Shown here: one piece after another, positions 1 through 8,971 of the stretch
Numbering within the stretch: position 1 is the stretch's first letter
How the letters are laid out: the number at the start of each line of letters is the position of its first letter
Assembly: GCF_026410085.1 (NCBI RefSeq)
Contig: NZ_CP112866.1
Location: forward strand, 3,038,001 to 3,102,000
Origin: Pseudomonas quebecensis
Lineage (GTDB): Bacteria; Pseudomonadota; Gammaproteobacteria; Pseudomonadales; Pseudomonadaceae
DNA length: 64,000 nucleotides
Direction of reading: 5' to 3'
The notes under the pieces: generated by a model
Database searches by the model: none
What the model was told of the DNA's origin: nothing
Seen by the model: only the letters and a program-made list of their open reading frames with translations
Position numbers and translations under genes: made by a program

Positions 1-919
1 TGGCCTGGGCGCCGAGGATCGAGGCGGTGATGGCAATGGACAAGGCCGGGAACTGCACGTAGTTGACGATCTGCGTCACCGCGCCATAAGCCGCCGTGGC
101 CTGGGAGCCGTGGCCGTTGACCAGGGCCAGGATGACCAATTCCGACAACGACAACACCACCATCTGCAGGCCGGTGGGCAAGCCGATACGCAGGACTTTG
201 CCGAGAATCGCGCGGTCCAGGCGTAACGCTGCAAGCAACTCGCGGTCCGGTGCCATTACATGATTTTTACCGCGCAGGCGCAGGATCAAAAACAGCATCG
301 CCGCAGCGTTACCCACCAGGCCGGCGTACACCGCGCTCTGGATGCCCAGCGGTGGCAGGCCGAGCCAGCCGCGTATCAATGCCGGAGTCAGCAGCAAGCC
401 GACCAGGGTCGAGACCATCAGCGCCAGCAAAGGTGAAATCGTGTCGCTGACCCCGCGCAACAGTTGGGTGTAGAGGATAAACACCAGCAGCAACGGCATG
501 ATCAGCATCATCATCCGCGCATAGCCGACCGCATCGTCGAGCACATCCAGCGGTGTCCCCAGTGCCTGCAACGCCGAGCGCGCGAACAGGCTGCCAAGCA
601 CCGCCGCAATCAACCCCACCAGTGCGCCCAGGGTCAACGTGGCGCCGGTAATCGACTTGACCATGCCCGTTTCCTGGGCACCCCAGGCCTGGCCGATCAA
701 TACCGACGCGCCAGCGCCCAGGCCGATCACCAGGGCAATGAAAAAGAACACGATGGGAAACATCCCCGAGACCGCTGCCAACGCCTGGGTACCGAGCATC
801 TGCCCGACATAGATGCCATTGAGGGTGCCGGAAAAGCTCTGCAGGAAGTTGGACAGCACCATGGGTGCGAGAAAGATCAGGTAGACCTGCCACAGCGGGC
901 GTTGCAAAGGGCTTTGCAT
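1..919 (-). CDS. MATE family multidrug/toxin efflux transporter (C-terminus cut off by window)
   Basis: Inner-membrane antiporter of the MATE family, expected to export cationic drugs or toxic metabolites using a Na+ or H+ gradient. Reading leftward from ATG at 919, the protein begins MQSPLQRPLWQVYLIF and continues with long hydrophobic segments. Early residues include a NGIYVGQ stretch and a GLGAGASVLIGQAWGA region, both characteristic of the first helices of MATE proteins. About 306 residues are present; the family is usually 440-470, so roughly the last third lies outside. No neighbour suggests a substrate. Longer frames on either strand here are shadows of this gene. Confidence 0.85.
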   Translation of the reverse strand, partial: MQSPLQRPLWQVYLIFLAPMVLSNFLQSFSGTLNGIYVGQMLGTQALAAVSGMFPIVFFFIALVIGLGAGASVLIGQAWGAQETGMVKSITGATLTLGALVGLIAAVLGSLFARSALQALGTPLDVLDDAVGYARMMMLIMPLLLVFILYTQLLRGVSDTISPLLALMVSTLVGLLLTPALIRGWLGLPPLGIQSAVYAGLVGNAAAMLFLILRLRGKNHVMAPDRELLAALRLDRAILGKVLRIGLPTGLQMVVLSLSELVILALVNGHGSQATAAYGAVTQIVNYVQFPALSIAITASILGAQA

Positions 920-1069
920 GAAAAACGGGGCCTCGGATCACAAAAGCGTTCGAGGGTTATACCGTAATTGGATCCGACCTTCCCGAGGTTTGTCCTTTAT
1001 CGAGATGATGATCAGCCGAGCTGCCTTGCTAACCGCCATAGCGGCTCGAGCTGACCAGACCACGCGATC

Positions 1070-2269
1070 TCAGTTGGCGTCCGGCTTTCGTTTTCCCATC
1101 ATGTAGTCGATGTTGATCATATCGAATCGGCGGTCTTCAGCGCCCGGACCGTTGTCGCCAATGCCGATATCCGTTTCACGCAACAAGCCTGGGCGTCTCA
1201 GCAGTTCAGCCGCCAGTTGGCGCGCCTCTGGAGTGAACGTTCGAGTTGACGGCCTCTTACCTGCTGCCTCTTCCAGTTCGGAGACGTTGATGAACCTGTC
1301 GTTGGCGCCCGCCGTATATTGCCTGAAGTTATCCTTGATACCTTTAAGCAGGTCGTAATCGCTCATTCCCTTATCGTTATCGGAGAGGTAAACAAGGTCG
1401 TCTCGGGAGAAACGGCCATCCACCGAACCGCTTTGACCACGGTCGAGCGACTTGAACAAGTCACCCCGATTCTGCACCTCCCTGGCGATGTTCACTTCAT
1501 CCCGGGTCGCTGGCCGCCCATCCAAGTGAAAGCCGCCGGCGACGGAACTCAGTGATTTATCGGTGATAAACCCTGGGGCATCCGGATCTTCCAGCGCGCT
1601 GAAACGGGCCAGTACTTTATTGGAAAGGGCTTCGTTGCTGTCGTTGGCATAAGGCTTGGCGTCATATCCCGAAGCCTTACCGCCCAAGGTGTCGCCTGTA
1701 GAGGAAGGCCACGGCGCAAAAACCTGGTTCATTCGTTGTTGCCGCATTCCCCCGGGCATGCCTGCAGGACCGACCTCCCGCATGGCTGACGAGAAGGCGG
1801 TGGACGCGTTTCGCGCGCTGGACAGAACCGTATTCGCGAGCTGATCGTCTGCGTTCATAAGAGAGGACGTATTTGGGGCGCCGTACACCGCCATACTCTC
1901 GAGCACATCGTCCGGACTGATAAGACCATCCTGCTGACCACCATTGGTGATGCCATCCAGCATGTCAGCCATTTCAGGATTGCGGGAAATCTCCCTGGCG
2001 AGCATGGTCATCCGGTCATGGTAAGGGTCGCCGGTCATTGGACGTTCAGCTACATGCTCAAGCGTGTCACGCGAAACGAAAGGAGAACCTGGGGTTCTGA
2101 AATAGTCGAAGTTGTTTGCAAACTCTCCCAAAATACGCACAGGAGGAAGCGCTCCACCGCTCAGTGCAGGTTGACCTGCACCACGCCACTGACCTTGGCT
2201 GACTGGCATCGCGTTATAGGAAGCCTCGTTTCTCATGCAATTTGGCGCAGGCGGATAAAACATGCTCAT
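1070..2269 (-). CDS. Putative HrpL-controlled type III secreted protein with EF-hand-like repeats
   Basis: About 399 residues, mostly hydrophilic, with no signal peptide or membrane helix. Several acidic, Asp/Gly-rich loops resemble EF-hands, such as DGLISPDD near residue 115 and GQSGSVDG in the second half, followed by helical segments. This recalls the repeat architecture of HrpF/NolX and HrpK translocators, but I cannot assign a named family. Support for type III secretion is mainly the promoter: a full hrp box sits about 70 bases upstream at 2337-2365. Four in-frame ATGs (2275, 2272, 2269, 2263) follow a GAGGA; 2269 gives the best spacing. No T3SS structural gene or chaperone lies nearby. 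Role in the host is unknown. Confidence 0.6.
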   Translation of the reverse strand: MSMFYPPAPNCMRNEASYNAMPVSQGQWRGAGQPALSGGALPPVRILGEFANNFDYFRTPGSPFVSRDTLEHVAERPMTGDPYHDRMTMLAREISRNPEMADMLDGITNGGQQDGLISPDDVLESMAVYGAPNTSSLMNADDQLANTVLSSARNASTAFSSAMREVGPAGMPGGMRQQRMNQVFAPWPSSTGDTLGGKASGYDAKPYANDSNEALSNKVLARFSALEDPDAPGFITDKSLSSVAGGFHLDGRPATRDEVNIAREVQNRGDLFKSLDRGQSGSVDGRFSRDDLVYLSDNDKGMSDYDLLKGIKDNFRQYTAGANDRFINVSELEEAAGKRPSTRTFTPEARQLAAELLRRPGLLRETDIGIGDNGPGAEDRRFDMINIDYMMGKRKPDAN

Positions 2270-2336
2270 CATCATTCCTCGTTAATGGAGTCCTACACTG
2301 TCAACCCAGGCAAACCCTGCGCTGGATCACTTTCCC

Positions 2337-2365
2337 TGTGTGGCGGCCTACGACTTAACGGTTCC
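2337..2365 (-). promoter_or_regulatory. hrp box (HrpL sigma factor promoter)
   Basis: On the minus strand the sequence reads GGAACC (2365-2360), 16 bases, then CCACACA (2343-2337). This matches the established HrpL consensus GGAACC-N15/17-CCACNNA at every fixed position. It points toward the gene starting near 2269, leaving a leader of about 65-70 bases. HrpL is the ECF sigma factor that turns on type III secretion genes in plant-associated pseudomonads. Confidence 0.8.
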
Positions 2366-2492
2366 AGCACCCCGCAGTAACAGTACAATCCCCTGAAAGA
2401 ACATGACATTTGCATGCTCGGACCACGGCCCGAACGCAGTGAGAAAAGTATCCCCGCCAAAGTAGGCCTTGCCCTCCGATTCAGCCCCCAGG

Positions 2493-3323
2493 TCAATCGC
2501 CAAACGTCTTCGACGGCCTGCGCAACGTCGGATCAAACGGATTGATCCTCGGCCCGATGGCCACGGCCTCGCGCTTGAGCAATTCCACCACCATCGGCAG
2601 GCGGCTCGGCCCCAACCGGTCACTGATGGTCGCCACACTCAATGCGGCCACCGCGTGCCCATCGCGATCGAGGATCGGCACCGCCAGGCCCGCCATGCCT
2701 TCCAGCACCCCGGTGTTACGCGCCGCGTAGCCCAGGTTGCGCACATTCTCCACTTCCGAACGCAGCAGCACTTCGTCGTACAGGTGAAAATCCTTGAGCC
2801 GAGGCAGGTTGTAGCGGATCACGGTTTCGCGCTCTTCCTCCGGCAGGAACGCGAGGATCGCCAGGCTGCCCTGCCCCACGCCAAGAGCGACGCGCCCACC
2901 GATATCGCCGGTGAAGGTGCGGATCGGGTACGGGCCTTCGCTGCGGTCCAGGCAGATCGCATCGAAGCCGCTGCGCGCCAGTAAAAACAGCGAATCGCCC
3001 AAGGAGGCGCTCAGGCGCAACAGGCTCGGTCGTACCAAGTCGCGCAGGTTACCGGTCTTGCCCGCATTGGCCGCCAGGGCGAAGAACTCCAGGCTCAGGC
3101 GATAGCGCTTGCTGCGCGCGTCCTGCTCCACCATCCCCTCCTCCATCAGGCTGCGCAGCAGGCGGTGGGTGGTGGGTTGGGACAGGCCGACCTGTTGCGC
3201 AAGCTGGGTCACACGTTCGCCGTCTTGCGAAACCTCGCCCAACGTACGCAGCAGCGCAAACAACCGTGATACGCCGCCAGCACCGACTTCCTTGAGGTTT
3301 TCATTCCGCTCAGTGGAATCCAT
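2493..3323 (-). CDS. IclR family transcriptional regulator
   Basis: 276 residues with the standard IclR plan: an N-terminal winged helix (about residues 20-75, with TQLAQQVGLSQPTTHRLLRS as recognition region) and a C-terminal effector-binding domain (about 90-260, with GRVALGVGQGSLAILAFLP and GMAGLAVPILD). It is divergent from the transporter/oxidase operon starting at 3567, so it most likely controls that operon in response to its substrate. Start 3323 follows an AAAGG; an alternative ATG four codons upstream (MKGDMDST) is possible. The much longer open frame continuing upstream to 4463 runs antisense to the ABC ATPase gene and is not part of the protein. Confidence 0.9.
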   Translation of the reverse strand: MDSTERNENLKEVGAGGVSRLFALLRTLGEVSQDGERVTQLAQQVGLSQPTTHRLLRSLMEEGMVEQDARSKRYRLSLEFFALAANAGKTGNLRDLVRPSLLRLSASLGDSLFLLARSGFDAICLDRSEGPYPIRTFTGDIGGRVALGVGQGSLAILAFLPEEERETVIRYNLPRLKDFHLYDEVLLRSEVENVRNLGYAARNTGVLEGMAGLAVPILDRDGHAVAALSVATISDRLGPSRLPMVVELLKREAVAIGPRINPFDPTLRRPSKTFGD

Positions 3324-3389
3324 ATCGCCTTTCATCTCTTTTAATTCTGGTGAGTGAATAAAACTGAAAAAAGTAGTCCGTTCAGTGAA
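3303..3389. promoter_or_regulatory. Possible operators in the IclR/transporter divergent region
   Basis: Two small inverted repeats are visible: ATTCC-N7-GGAAT at 3303-3319, overlapping the first IclR codons, and TTCAGTGAA at 3381-3389. IclR proteins often bind short palindromes of this kind. The 243-base gap 3324-3566 otherwise shows no coding content. The assignment is weak because such short repeats can arise by chance. Confidence 0.25.
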
Positions 3390-3566
3390 ATTCCATCTTC
3401 CACGCATCCTAGTCTTCGTCCTAATCTGCGTCCACAGGGGCGAAAACGAACAACACACGGCAGCCGACTTGAGATCGAGCGCCAACGCACCCGCAACATT
3501 CTTTTCGCATCTGCCCAAAACAAAAAAAGCGCGTTTCGACGCGACTGAAAAAGGTGGAACGCAGAC

Positions 3567-4595
3567 ATGGCATTTCTCCAACTCATCGCCTTGAGCAAAC
3601 GCTACGGCGCCGTCGACGCAGTGGTTGCCACCGACCTGGCCGTGGAAAAAGGCGAGTTCGTTTCCCTGCTCGGCCCATCGGGCTGCGGCAAGACCACCAC
3701 CCTGCAAATGATCGCCGGCTTCGTCGAGGTGACCAGCGGCCAGATCCTGCTGGATGGGCGCGACATTACCCATGCCAAGCCCGCCAGCCGTGGCCTGGGC
3801 GTGGTGTTCCAGAGCTACGCGCTGTTCCCGCACATGAGCGTGTGCGACAACGTCGCCTTCGGCCTGAAGATGCGCAACGTGCCCGCCGCCGAGATCGCCG
3901 GCAAGGTCAAGACCGTGCTCGATCTGGTGCGCCTGGCCCCGCACGCCGAGCGCTACCCGCGTGAGCTGTCCGGCGGCCAGCGCCAACGCGTGGCCCTGGC
4001 GCGCGCCCTGGTGATCGAACCGCCGGTGTTGCTGCTGGACGAACCGCTGTCCAACCTCGACGCCAACCTGCGCGAAGAGATGCAGTTCGAGATCCGCCGC
4101 ATCCAGTGCGCCGTGGGCATCACCACGCTGATGGTCACCCACGACCAGGCCGAAGCGCTGTCCATCAGCGACCGCGTGGTGGTGATGGAGGCCGGCCGCG
4201 TGACCCAGATCGACGCACCCTATACCCTCTACGAACACCCGCGCACGCGCTTCATTTCTGACTTCGTGGGCAAAGCCAACCTGTTGCCCGGCGATTACGA
4301 CGCCCTCGGCATGCCGCAAGTGCGGCATGAAAGCGGCGACGGCGAACTGACCCTCAGTCTGCGCCCGGAAAAAATCCAACTGGTGAACGCCGGCAGCGGG
4401 CGCCTGCAAGGCCAGGTGCTCGACCGCTTCTTCTTTGGCAGCCAATGGCTTTACCGCATCCACACTTCGTTGGGTGAAATCACCGTGGTGCGCGCCAACG
4501 ACGGCAGCGCGCCGCTGGCCAAAGGCGCGGCGGTCGGCCTGGAATGGCCGGCTGAGCTGCTGCGCGTGCTGGCCACCGACGAGGTGCGCCCATGA
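3567..4595 (+). CDS. ABC transporter ATP-binding protein, PotA-like
   Basis: Cytoplasmic ATPase driving the importer made by the next two genes; 342 residues. Walker A GPSGCGKT is at residues 36-43, the signature LSGGQ at 134-138 and Walker B LLLDEP at 155-160, followed by a C-terminal TOBE-type region of about 100 residues with LSLRPEKIQLV. The layout is that of PotA/FbpC-type importers of polyamines, amino-acid derivatives and similar small organic ions. Start ATG at 3567 follows GGTGGA. Its last four bases overlap the start of the first permease, so the two are translationally coupled. First gene of the operon divergent from the IclR gene. Confidence 0.93.
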   Translation: MAFLQLIALSKRYGAVDAVVATDLAVEKGEFVSLLGPSGCGKTTTLQMIAGFVEVTSGQILLDGRDITHAKPASRGLGVVFQSYALFPHMSVCDNVAFGLKMRNVPAAEIAGKVKTVLDLVRLAPHAERYPRELSGGQRQRVALARALVIEPPVLLLDEPLSNLDANLREEMQFEIRRIQCAVGITTLMVTHDQAEALSISDRVVVMEAGRVTQIDAPYTLYEHPRTRFISDFVGKANLLPGDYDALGMPQVRHESGDGELTLSLRPEKIQLVNAGSGRLQGQVLDRFFFGSQWLYRIHTSLGEITVVRANDGSAPLAKGAAVGLEWPAELLRVLATDEVRP

Positions 4596-5437
4596 GTCGG
4601 GGCTACCTGCTGTCGCTGCCGGCGCTGCTGCTGTTCAGCGGGCTGCTGATCCTGCCGCTGGGGCTGACCCTGGTGCTGTCGTTCAACGTGTTCGATTATC
4701 AGGTAGGGGTGAAAGCCGGCGAGTGGACCTTGGCCCATTACCTGGCGCTTTTCAGCGACGCGTACTTTTACGAAATCTTCTGGCGCACCTTCTGGATCAG
4801 CGCGCTGGTCACCCTGCTGTGCGTGGTGATCGGCGTACCGGAGGCCTACATCCTCAGCCGCATGGGCACGCCGTGGCGCTCGATCTTTCTGATCCTGATC
4901 CTCACCCCGCTGCTGATTTCAGTGGTGGTGCGCGCGTTTGGCTGGAGCCTGCTGCTCGGCGCCGACGGCCTGATCAACCAGTTGATCCAAGTGCTCGGCG
5001 GGCGCCCGGTGAAGCTGTTGTACACGCCGTTCGCGGTGATCATCGCGCTGGTGCATGTGATGCTGCCGTTCATGATCATTCCGGTGTGGACCTCGCTGCA
5101 AAAACTCGACCCGTCGGCCGAACAGGCGGCGCTGTCCCTCGGCGCCAGCCAGGCCACGGTGATGCGCAGGATCGTGTTGCCCCAAGTGATGCCCGGGGTG
5201 CTGTCCGGCACCCTGATTGTGTTCGGCCTGGCCGCCAGTTCGTTTGCGATCCCCGGCCTGCTCGGCGGGCGGCGTCTGAAAATGGTCGCCACCGTGGTGT
5301 ACGACCAGTACCTCTCGGAACTCAACTGGCCCATGGGCGCGACCATCGCGGTGGTGTTGCTGCTGGTCAACCTGCTGATCATGTTGAGCTGGAACCGCCT
5401 GCTCGAAAGTCGCTACAAAAAGTCCCTGGGGGTTTAG
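4592..5437 (+). CDS. ABC transporter permease, PotB-like
   Basis: Inner-membrane subunit of the importer, 281 residues with about six hydrophobic helices. The EAA loop that contacts the ATPase is visible as EQAALSLGASQATVMRRIVL (about residues 182-201). It starts four bases inside the ATPase gene and is followed after four bases by the second permease. Family knowledge points to transport of polyamine-like or amino-acid-like solutes; the substrate cannot be read from the permease alone. Confidence 0.92.
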   Translation: MSRGYLLSLPALLLFSGLLILPLGLTLVLSFNVFDYQVGVKAGEWTLAHYLALFSDAYFYEIFWRTFWISALVTLLCVVIGVPEAYILSRMGTPWRSIFLILILTPLLISVVVRAFGWSLLLGADGLINQLIQVLGGRPVKLLYTPFAVIIALVHVMLPFMIIPVWTSLQKLDPSAEQAALSLGASQATVMRRIVLPQVMPGVLSGTLIVFGLAASSFAIPGLLGGRRLKMVATVVYDQYLSELNWPMGATIAVVLLLVNLLIMLSWNRLLESRYKKSLGV

Positions 5438-5441
5438 ACAC

Positions 5442-6236
5442 ATGTCCAGAAACGGTCCTTTGGCGCTCGGTTTCCATGGCCTGGTGGTGCTGTTCATGAT
5501 GGCGCCGCTGGTGGTGGTATGCCTGGTGGCGTTCACCCCGGAGAACACCTTGAGCCTGCCTACCCAGGGGTTCTCCCTGCGCTGGTTCCGCGCGGTGTTC
5601 GAACGCGCCGACTTTATCCAGGCGTTCTACAACAGCCTGATCCTGGCGTTCAGCGCTGCGACCCTGGCCACGCTGATCGCGGTGCCGGCGGCGCTGGCGA
5701 TCAGTCGCTACTCGTTTGTGGGGCGCAACTTTTTCAGTGCCTTGTTCCTGTCGCCGATCATCATCCCGCACCTGGTACTGGGGGTGGCGATGCTGCGCCT
5801 GTTCGCCCTGATGGGGGTGAACGGCAGCTTCACCTGGTTAATGCTGGCCCATGTGGTGATCATCACCCCGTACGTGCTGCGGCTGGTGCTGGCGGCGGCC
5901 ATCGGTATCGACCGCAGCGCCGAACAGGCGGCCGAGTCCCTGGGGGCTGGTCGCTTTACGCTGTTCCGCCTGATCACCCTGCCGATGATCCTGCCCGGCG
6001 TGGCCGGTGGCTGGCTGCTGGCGTTCATCAACAGCTTCGATGAAGTGACCTTGTCGATTTTTGTCAGCTCGCCGGCCACGCAAACCCTGCCGGTGCGCAT
6101 GTACGTGTACGCCACCGAATCCATCGACCCGATGATGGCGGCGGTGTCGGCGCTGGTGATCGCGCTGACGGCGGCGACCATGATTCTGCTCGACCGGGTC
6201 TACGGCCTGGACCGCGTGCTGGTGGGGAAACATTGA
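5442..6236 (+). CDS. ABC transporter permease, PotC-like
   Basis: Second inner-membrane subunit, 264 residues, about six helices, with the conserved EAA loop EQAAESLGAGRFTLFRLITL. Together with the preceding gene it forms the heterodimeric pore. Its stop codon overlaps the start of the small iron-sulphur protein gene (TGATG at 6234-6238), coupling uptake genes directly to the oxidase genes. This supports the view that the transported compound is the substrate of the three-subunit oxidase. Confidence 0.92.
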   Translation: MSRNGPLALGFHGLVVLFMMAPLVVVCLVAFTPENTLSLPTQGFSLRWFRAVFERADFIQAFYNSLILAFSAATLATLIAVPAALAISRYSFVGRNFFSALFLSPIIIPHLVLGVAMLRLFALMGVNGSFTWLMLAHVVIITPYVLRLVLAAAIGIDRSAEQAAESLGAGRFTLFRLITLPMILPGVAGGWLLAFINSFDEVTLSIFVSSPATQTLPVRMYVYATESIDPMMAAVSALVIALTAATMILLDRVYGLDRVLVGKH

Positions 6237-6526
6237 TGGCCCTGTTCAAACGCTTGGCCGACACCGCACGCCCTGCCATCGCGTTTACGCTTGACGGTCA
6301 ACCGGCCAGCGCCCTGCTCGGCGACACGCTGCTGACCGCCGTGCTGACCTGCGGCGAACATCTGCGCGGCAGCGACTTCAGTGCCGAACGCCGTGCAGGG
6401 TTCTGCCTGATGGGCGCCTGTCAGGATTGCTGGGTGTGGCTGGAAGACGGTCGGCGCGTACGCGCCTGTTCGACGCTGCTGGAAGCGGGCCAGGCGATCC
6501 GCCGCGATCCGGGGCGCACAGCATGA
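6236..6526 (+). CDS. HcnA-like 2Fe-2S small subunit of an FAD oxidoreductase
   Basis: 96 residues with four clustered cysteines in the region GFCLMGACQDCWVW followed by RVRAC, the pattern of 2Fe-2S ferredoxin-like subunits of HcnA/SoxD-type and D-hydroxyproline or opine oxidases. It would relay electrons from the catalytic FAD subunits. ATG at 6236 overlaps the permease stop; a TTG one codon earlier is less likely. Its end overlaps the next gene by four bases (ATGA). The size matches HcnA (about 100 residues), but the linked transporter argues against hydrogen cyanide synthesis. Confidence 0.85.
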   Translation: MALFKRLADTARPAIAFTLDGQPASALLGDTLLTAVLTCGEHLRGSDFSAERRAGFCLMGACQDCWVWLEDGRRVRACSTLLEAGQAIRRDPGRTA

Positions 6527-7866
6527 AGCCGGTAGTGATTGTGGGCGCAGGCCCGGCGGGGATCAGCGCGGCGCGCACCCTGCTCGACCATGGCATCCGA
6601 GCCTGCCTGGTGGACGAAGGCCTGCGCGGTGGCGGGCAGATTTATCGGCGCCAACCCGAGGGCTTCCAGCGCACCGCCCGGCAACTCTATGGCTTCGAAG
6701 CGAGCAAGGCCGAAGCCGTGCATCGCACCTTGGATGAACTGGCGCCGTTGATCGACTATCGGCCACGTACCCTGGTGTGGAATGCCGAGGACCAGCGCCT
6801 GGACTTGCTCACGGACGACCACGCCGACAGCCTCGAGTACTCGCGGCTGATCGTCGCCACCGGCGCCACCGACCGTATCCTGCCGGTGCCTGGCTGGACC
6901 TTGCCCGGCGTGTACAGCCTGGGCGCGGCGCAGATCGCCCTGAAGTACCAGGGCTGCGCCATCGGTGAGCGGGTGGCGCTCTGTGGCAGCGGGCCATTGC
7001 TGTATCTGGTGGCGTATCAATACGCCAAGGCCGGCGCAACGGTGGTGGCGGTGCTCGACAGCGCGCCGTTCAGTGCTCAATGCCGGGCGTTGCCGGCGCT
7101 GCTCGGGCAACCGGCGACCCTGGCCAAGGGCTTGTACTACCGCGCTTGGCTGACGGCTCACGGAGTGCCCGTACACCAAGGCGCGACGCTCGCGCAGATC
7201 GACGGTGAACAACGCGTCAGCGGCATTCGCTGGGGCACGCACACCCTCGCCTGCGACGCGGTCGCTTTCGCCCATGCCCTGCGCAGCGAAACCCAGCTGG
7301 CGGACCTGCTCGGTTGCGCTTTCGCCTGGAACCCCTTGAACCGTGCCTGGCTGCCCACCCGCGACAGCGCCGGGCGCAGCAACGTGGAAGGCGTCTACCT
7401 GGCGGGCGACGGTGCCGGGATCATGGGCGCGGATGCTGCCCAGATGGCCGGCGAACGCGCGGCGCTGGCGTTGCTGGAGGACGCCGGTATTGCCATCGAT
7501 CAACAACGCCCCGCCGCTCTGGAACGCCAATTGGCGCGCATCCAGCGCTTTCGCCTGGGCCTGGAAAGCGCATTCCCCTTTCCTGAACACTGGGCGGCGC
7601 AGGCGCCGGACCGCTTGATGGTGTGCCGCTGCGAAGAAGTCAGCGCCGGCGATATTCGCGCGGTGGTGGATGAGGGGCACTGGGAGATCAACCGGGTCAA
7701 AGCCCACTGCCGGGTCGGCATGGGCCGTTGCCAGGGCCGAATGTGCGGGTTGGCGGCAGCGGAGATTGTCGCCGAGCGCAGTGGCCGCAACGTTGAAGAC
7801 GTGGGCCGTCTGCGTGGCCAGGCCCCCATCAAGCCGCTGCCGTTCGGCGTGCAGGTGCAGCCATGA
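6523..7866 (+). CDS. HcnB-like NAD/FAD-dependent oxidoreductase subunit with BFD-type Fe-S domain
   Basis: 447 residues. The N-terminus VVIVGAGPAGISAAR is an FAD-binding Rossmann motif; a second dinucleotide region (GERVALCGSGPLLYLVA) lies near residue 150. The C-terminal 70 residues contain CRCEE and then CRVGMGRCQGRMC, the four-cysteine BFD-like 2Fe-2S motif. This is the architecture of HcnB, OoxA and the alpha subunit of D-hydroxyproline dehydrogenase. Start ATG 6523 overlaps the previous stop; an open frame reaching back to 6427 is not used. It overlaps the next gene by four bases. It probably forms a heterotrimer with its two neighbours. Confidence 0.88.
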   Translation: MKPVVIVGAGPAGISAARTLLDHGIRACLVDEGLRGGGQIYRRQPEGFQRTARQLYGFEASKAEAVHRTLDELAPLIDYRPRTLVWNAEDQRLDLLTDDHADSLEYSRLIVATGATDRILPVPGWTLPGVYSLGAAQIALKYQGCAIGERVALCGSGPLLYLVAYQYAKAGATVVAVLDSAPFSAQCRALPALLGQPATLAKGLYYRAWLTAHGVPVHQGATLAQIDGEQRVSGIRWGTHTLACDAVAFAHALRSETQLADLLGCAFAWNPLNRAWLPTRDSAGRSNVEGVYLAGDGAGIMGADAAQMAGERAALALLEDAGIAIDQQRPAALERQLARIQRFRLGLESAFPFPEHWAAQAPDRLMVCRCEEVSAGDIRAVVDEGHWEINRVKAHCRVGMGRCQGRMCGLAAAEIVAERSGRNVEDVGRLRGQAPIKPLPFGVQVQP

Positions 7867-8960
7867 CCGATGTGATCGTACTGGGCGGCGGCATTGTCGG
7901 CGCTTCGGCGGCAATGATGCTCGCCCATAAAGGCCAGCGCGTGGCGCTGCTGGAGCGCGACTTTTGCGGCTCGCATTCCAGCGGCGTCAATTACGGCGGC
8001 GTGCGCCGCCAGGGTCGGCCCTTGCATCAATTGCCGCTGTCGCAACGCGCCCATCAATTGTGGGGCGAGTTGCCGGGGCTGATCGGCATCGACGGCGAAT
8101 ACGTGCGCTGCGGGCATTTGAAGCTGGCCCGCAGCGCCGCCGATTTCGACGCGCTGCACGCCTACGCCGAGCGCACCCGCGAGTTTGATCTGGGCCTGCA
8201 ACTGCTGGACCGCGTCGAACTGCGCGCGCGTTTCCCATGGGTAGGCGACGTGGCGGTCGGCGCCTCGCTCTGCCCGGAAGACGGGCATGCCAACCCGCGC
8301 CTGGTATCACCGGCCTTTGCCCGCGCCGCGCAACGGCACGGCGCGGTGGTGCACGAGCAGGCTGAGGTGGTGCACATCGAGCATGACGGGCAGGCGTTCC
8401 AGGTGCACTGCGCCAACGGCCTGCAGCTACGCGCACCCTGGTTGCTTAACTGCGCCGGAGCCTGGGCCGGCAGCGTGGCCGCACAGTTCGGCGAGCCGGT
8501 GCCGATCACCTCGGCGCACCCGGCGATGCTGGTCACCGAGCCGCTGCCGGTGGTGATGAACGTCAGCACCGGCGTTGAAGGCGGCGGAATCTACGCGCGC
8601 CAGGTCGCGCGCGGCAATTGCATCCTCGGTGGCGGGCGCGGCTTTGCCCTGGGCCCGCGCCAGGCTCGCCCCGGACAGGCGGCGGTGCTGGAGATTCTGC
8701 GCAATGCCGCCGAGCTGTACCCGTTTCTCCAGGGCGCCCAGGCGATCCGCACCTGGAGCGGCACCGAAGGTTACCTGCCCGATCACGAACCGGTGATCGG
8801 CCCCAGCAGCACCACACCGGGTTTGCTCCACGGTTTCGGCTTTGCCGGCGCCGGGTTCCAGCTCGGTCCCGCCGTCGGCGAAGCCCTGGCAGAGCTCGTC
8901 TGCTCCGGCCGCAGCCGCCAGCCCATCGAAGCGTTTTCCATCCGTCGTTTCCAAGCCTGA
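7863..8960 (+). CDS. FAD-dependent amine/amino-acid oxidase, HcnC/DadA-like catalytic subunit
   Basis: 365 residues. It begins TDVIVLGGGIVGASAAMMLA, a GxGxxG FAD motif of the DAO fold, and ends with the second FAD region LLHGFGFAGAGFQLGPAVGE. Such subunits oxidise the C-N bond of D-amino acids, glycine, opines or D-hydroxyproline. It is coupled to the two electron-transfer subunits upstream and followed 11 bases later by a periplasmic binding protein. The exact substrate cannot be determined from sequence alone; candidates are opine-like or D-amino-acid derivatives. Confidence 0.88.
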   Translation: MTDVIVLGGGIVGASAAMMLAHKGQRVALLERDFCGSHSSGVNYGGVRRQGRPLHQLPLSQRAHQLWGELPGLIGIDGEYVRCGHLKLARSAADFDALHAYAERTREFDLGLQLLDRVELRARFPWVGDVAVGASLCPEDGHANPRLVSPAFARAAQRHGAVVHEQAEVVHIEHDGQAFQVHCANGLQLRAPWLLNCAGAWAGSVAAQFGEPVPITSAHPAMLVTEPLPVVMNVSTGVEGGGIYARQVARGNCILGGGRGFALGPRQARPGQAAVLEILRNAAELYPFLQGAQAIRTWSGTEGYLPDHEPVIGPSSTTPGLLHGFGFAGAGFQLGPAVGEALAELVCSGRSRQPIEAFSIRRFQA

Positions 8961-8971
8961 GAGGAACAACC

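Noticed and set aside
2493..4463. A 656-codon frame extending the IclR protein N-terminally
   Set aside because: The extra 380 residues are antisense to the ABC ATPase gene and cross the divergent promoter; the IclR domain begins at 3323.
6236..8960. hcnABC hydrogen cyanide synthase
   Set aside because: The three subunits are similar in layout, but they are embedded in a PotABC-type import operon with a binding protein and IclR regulator, which fits a catabolic oxidase better.
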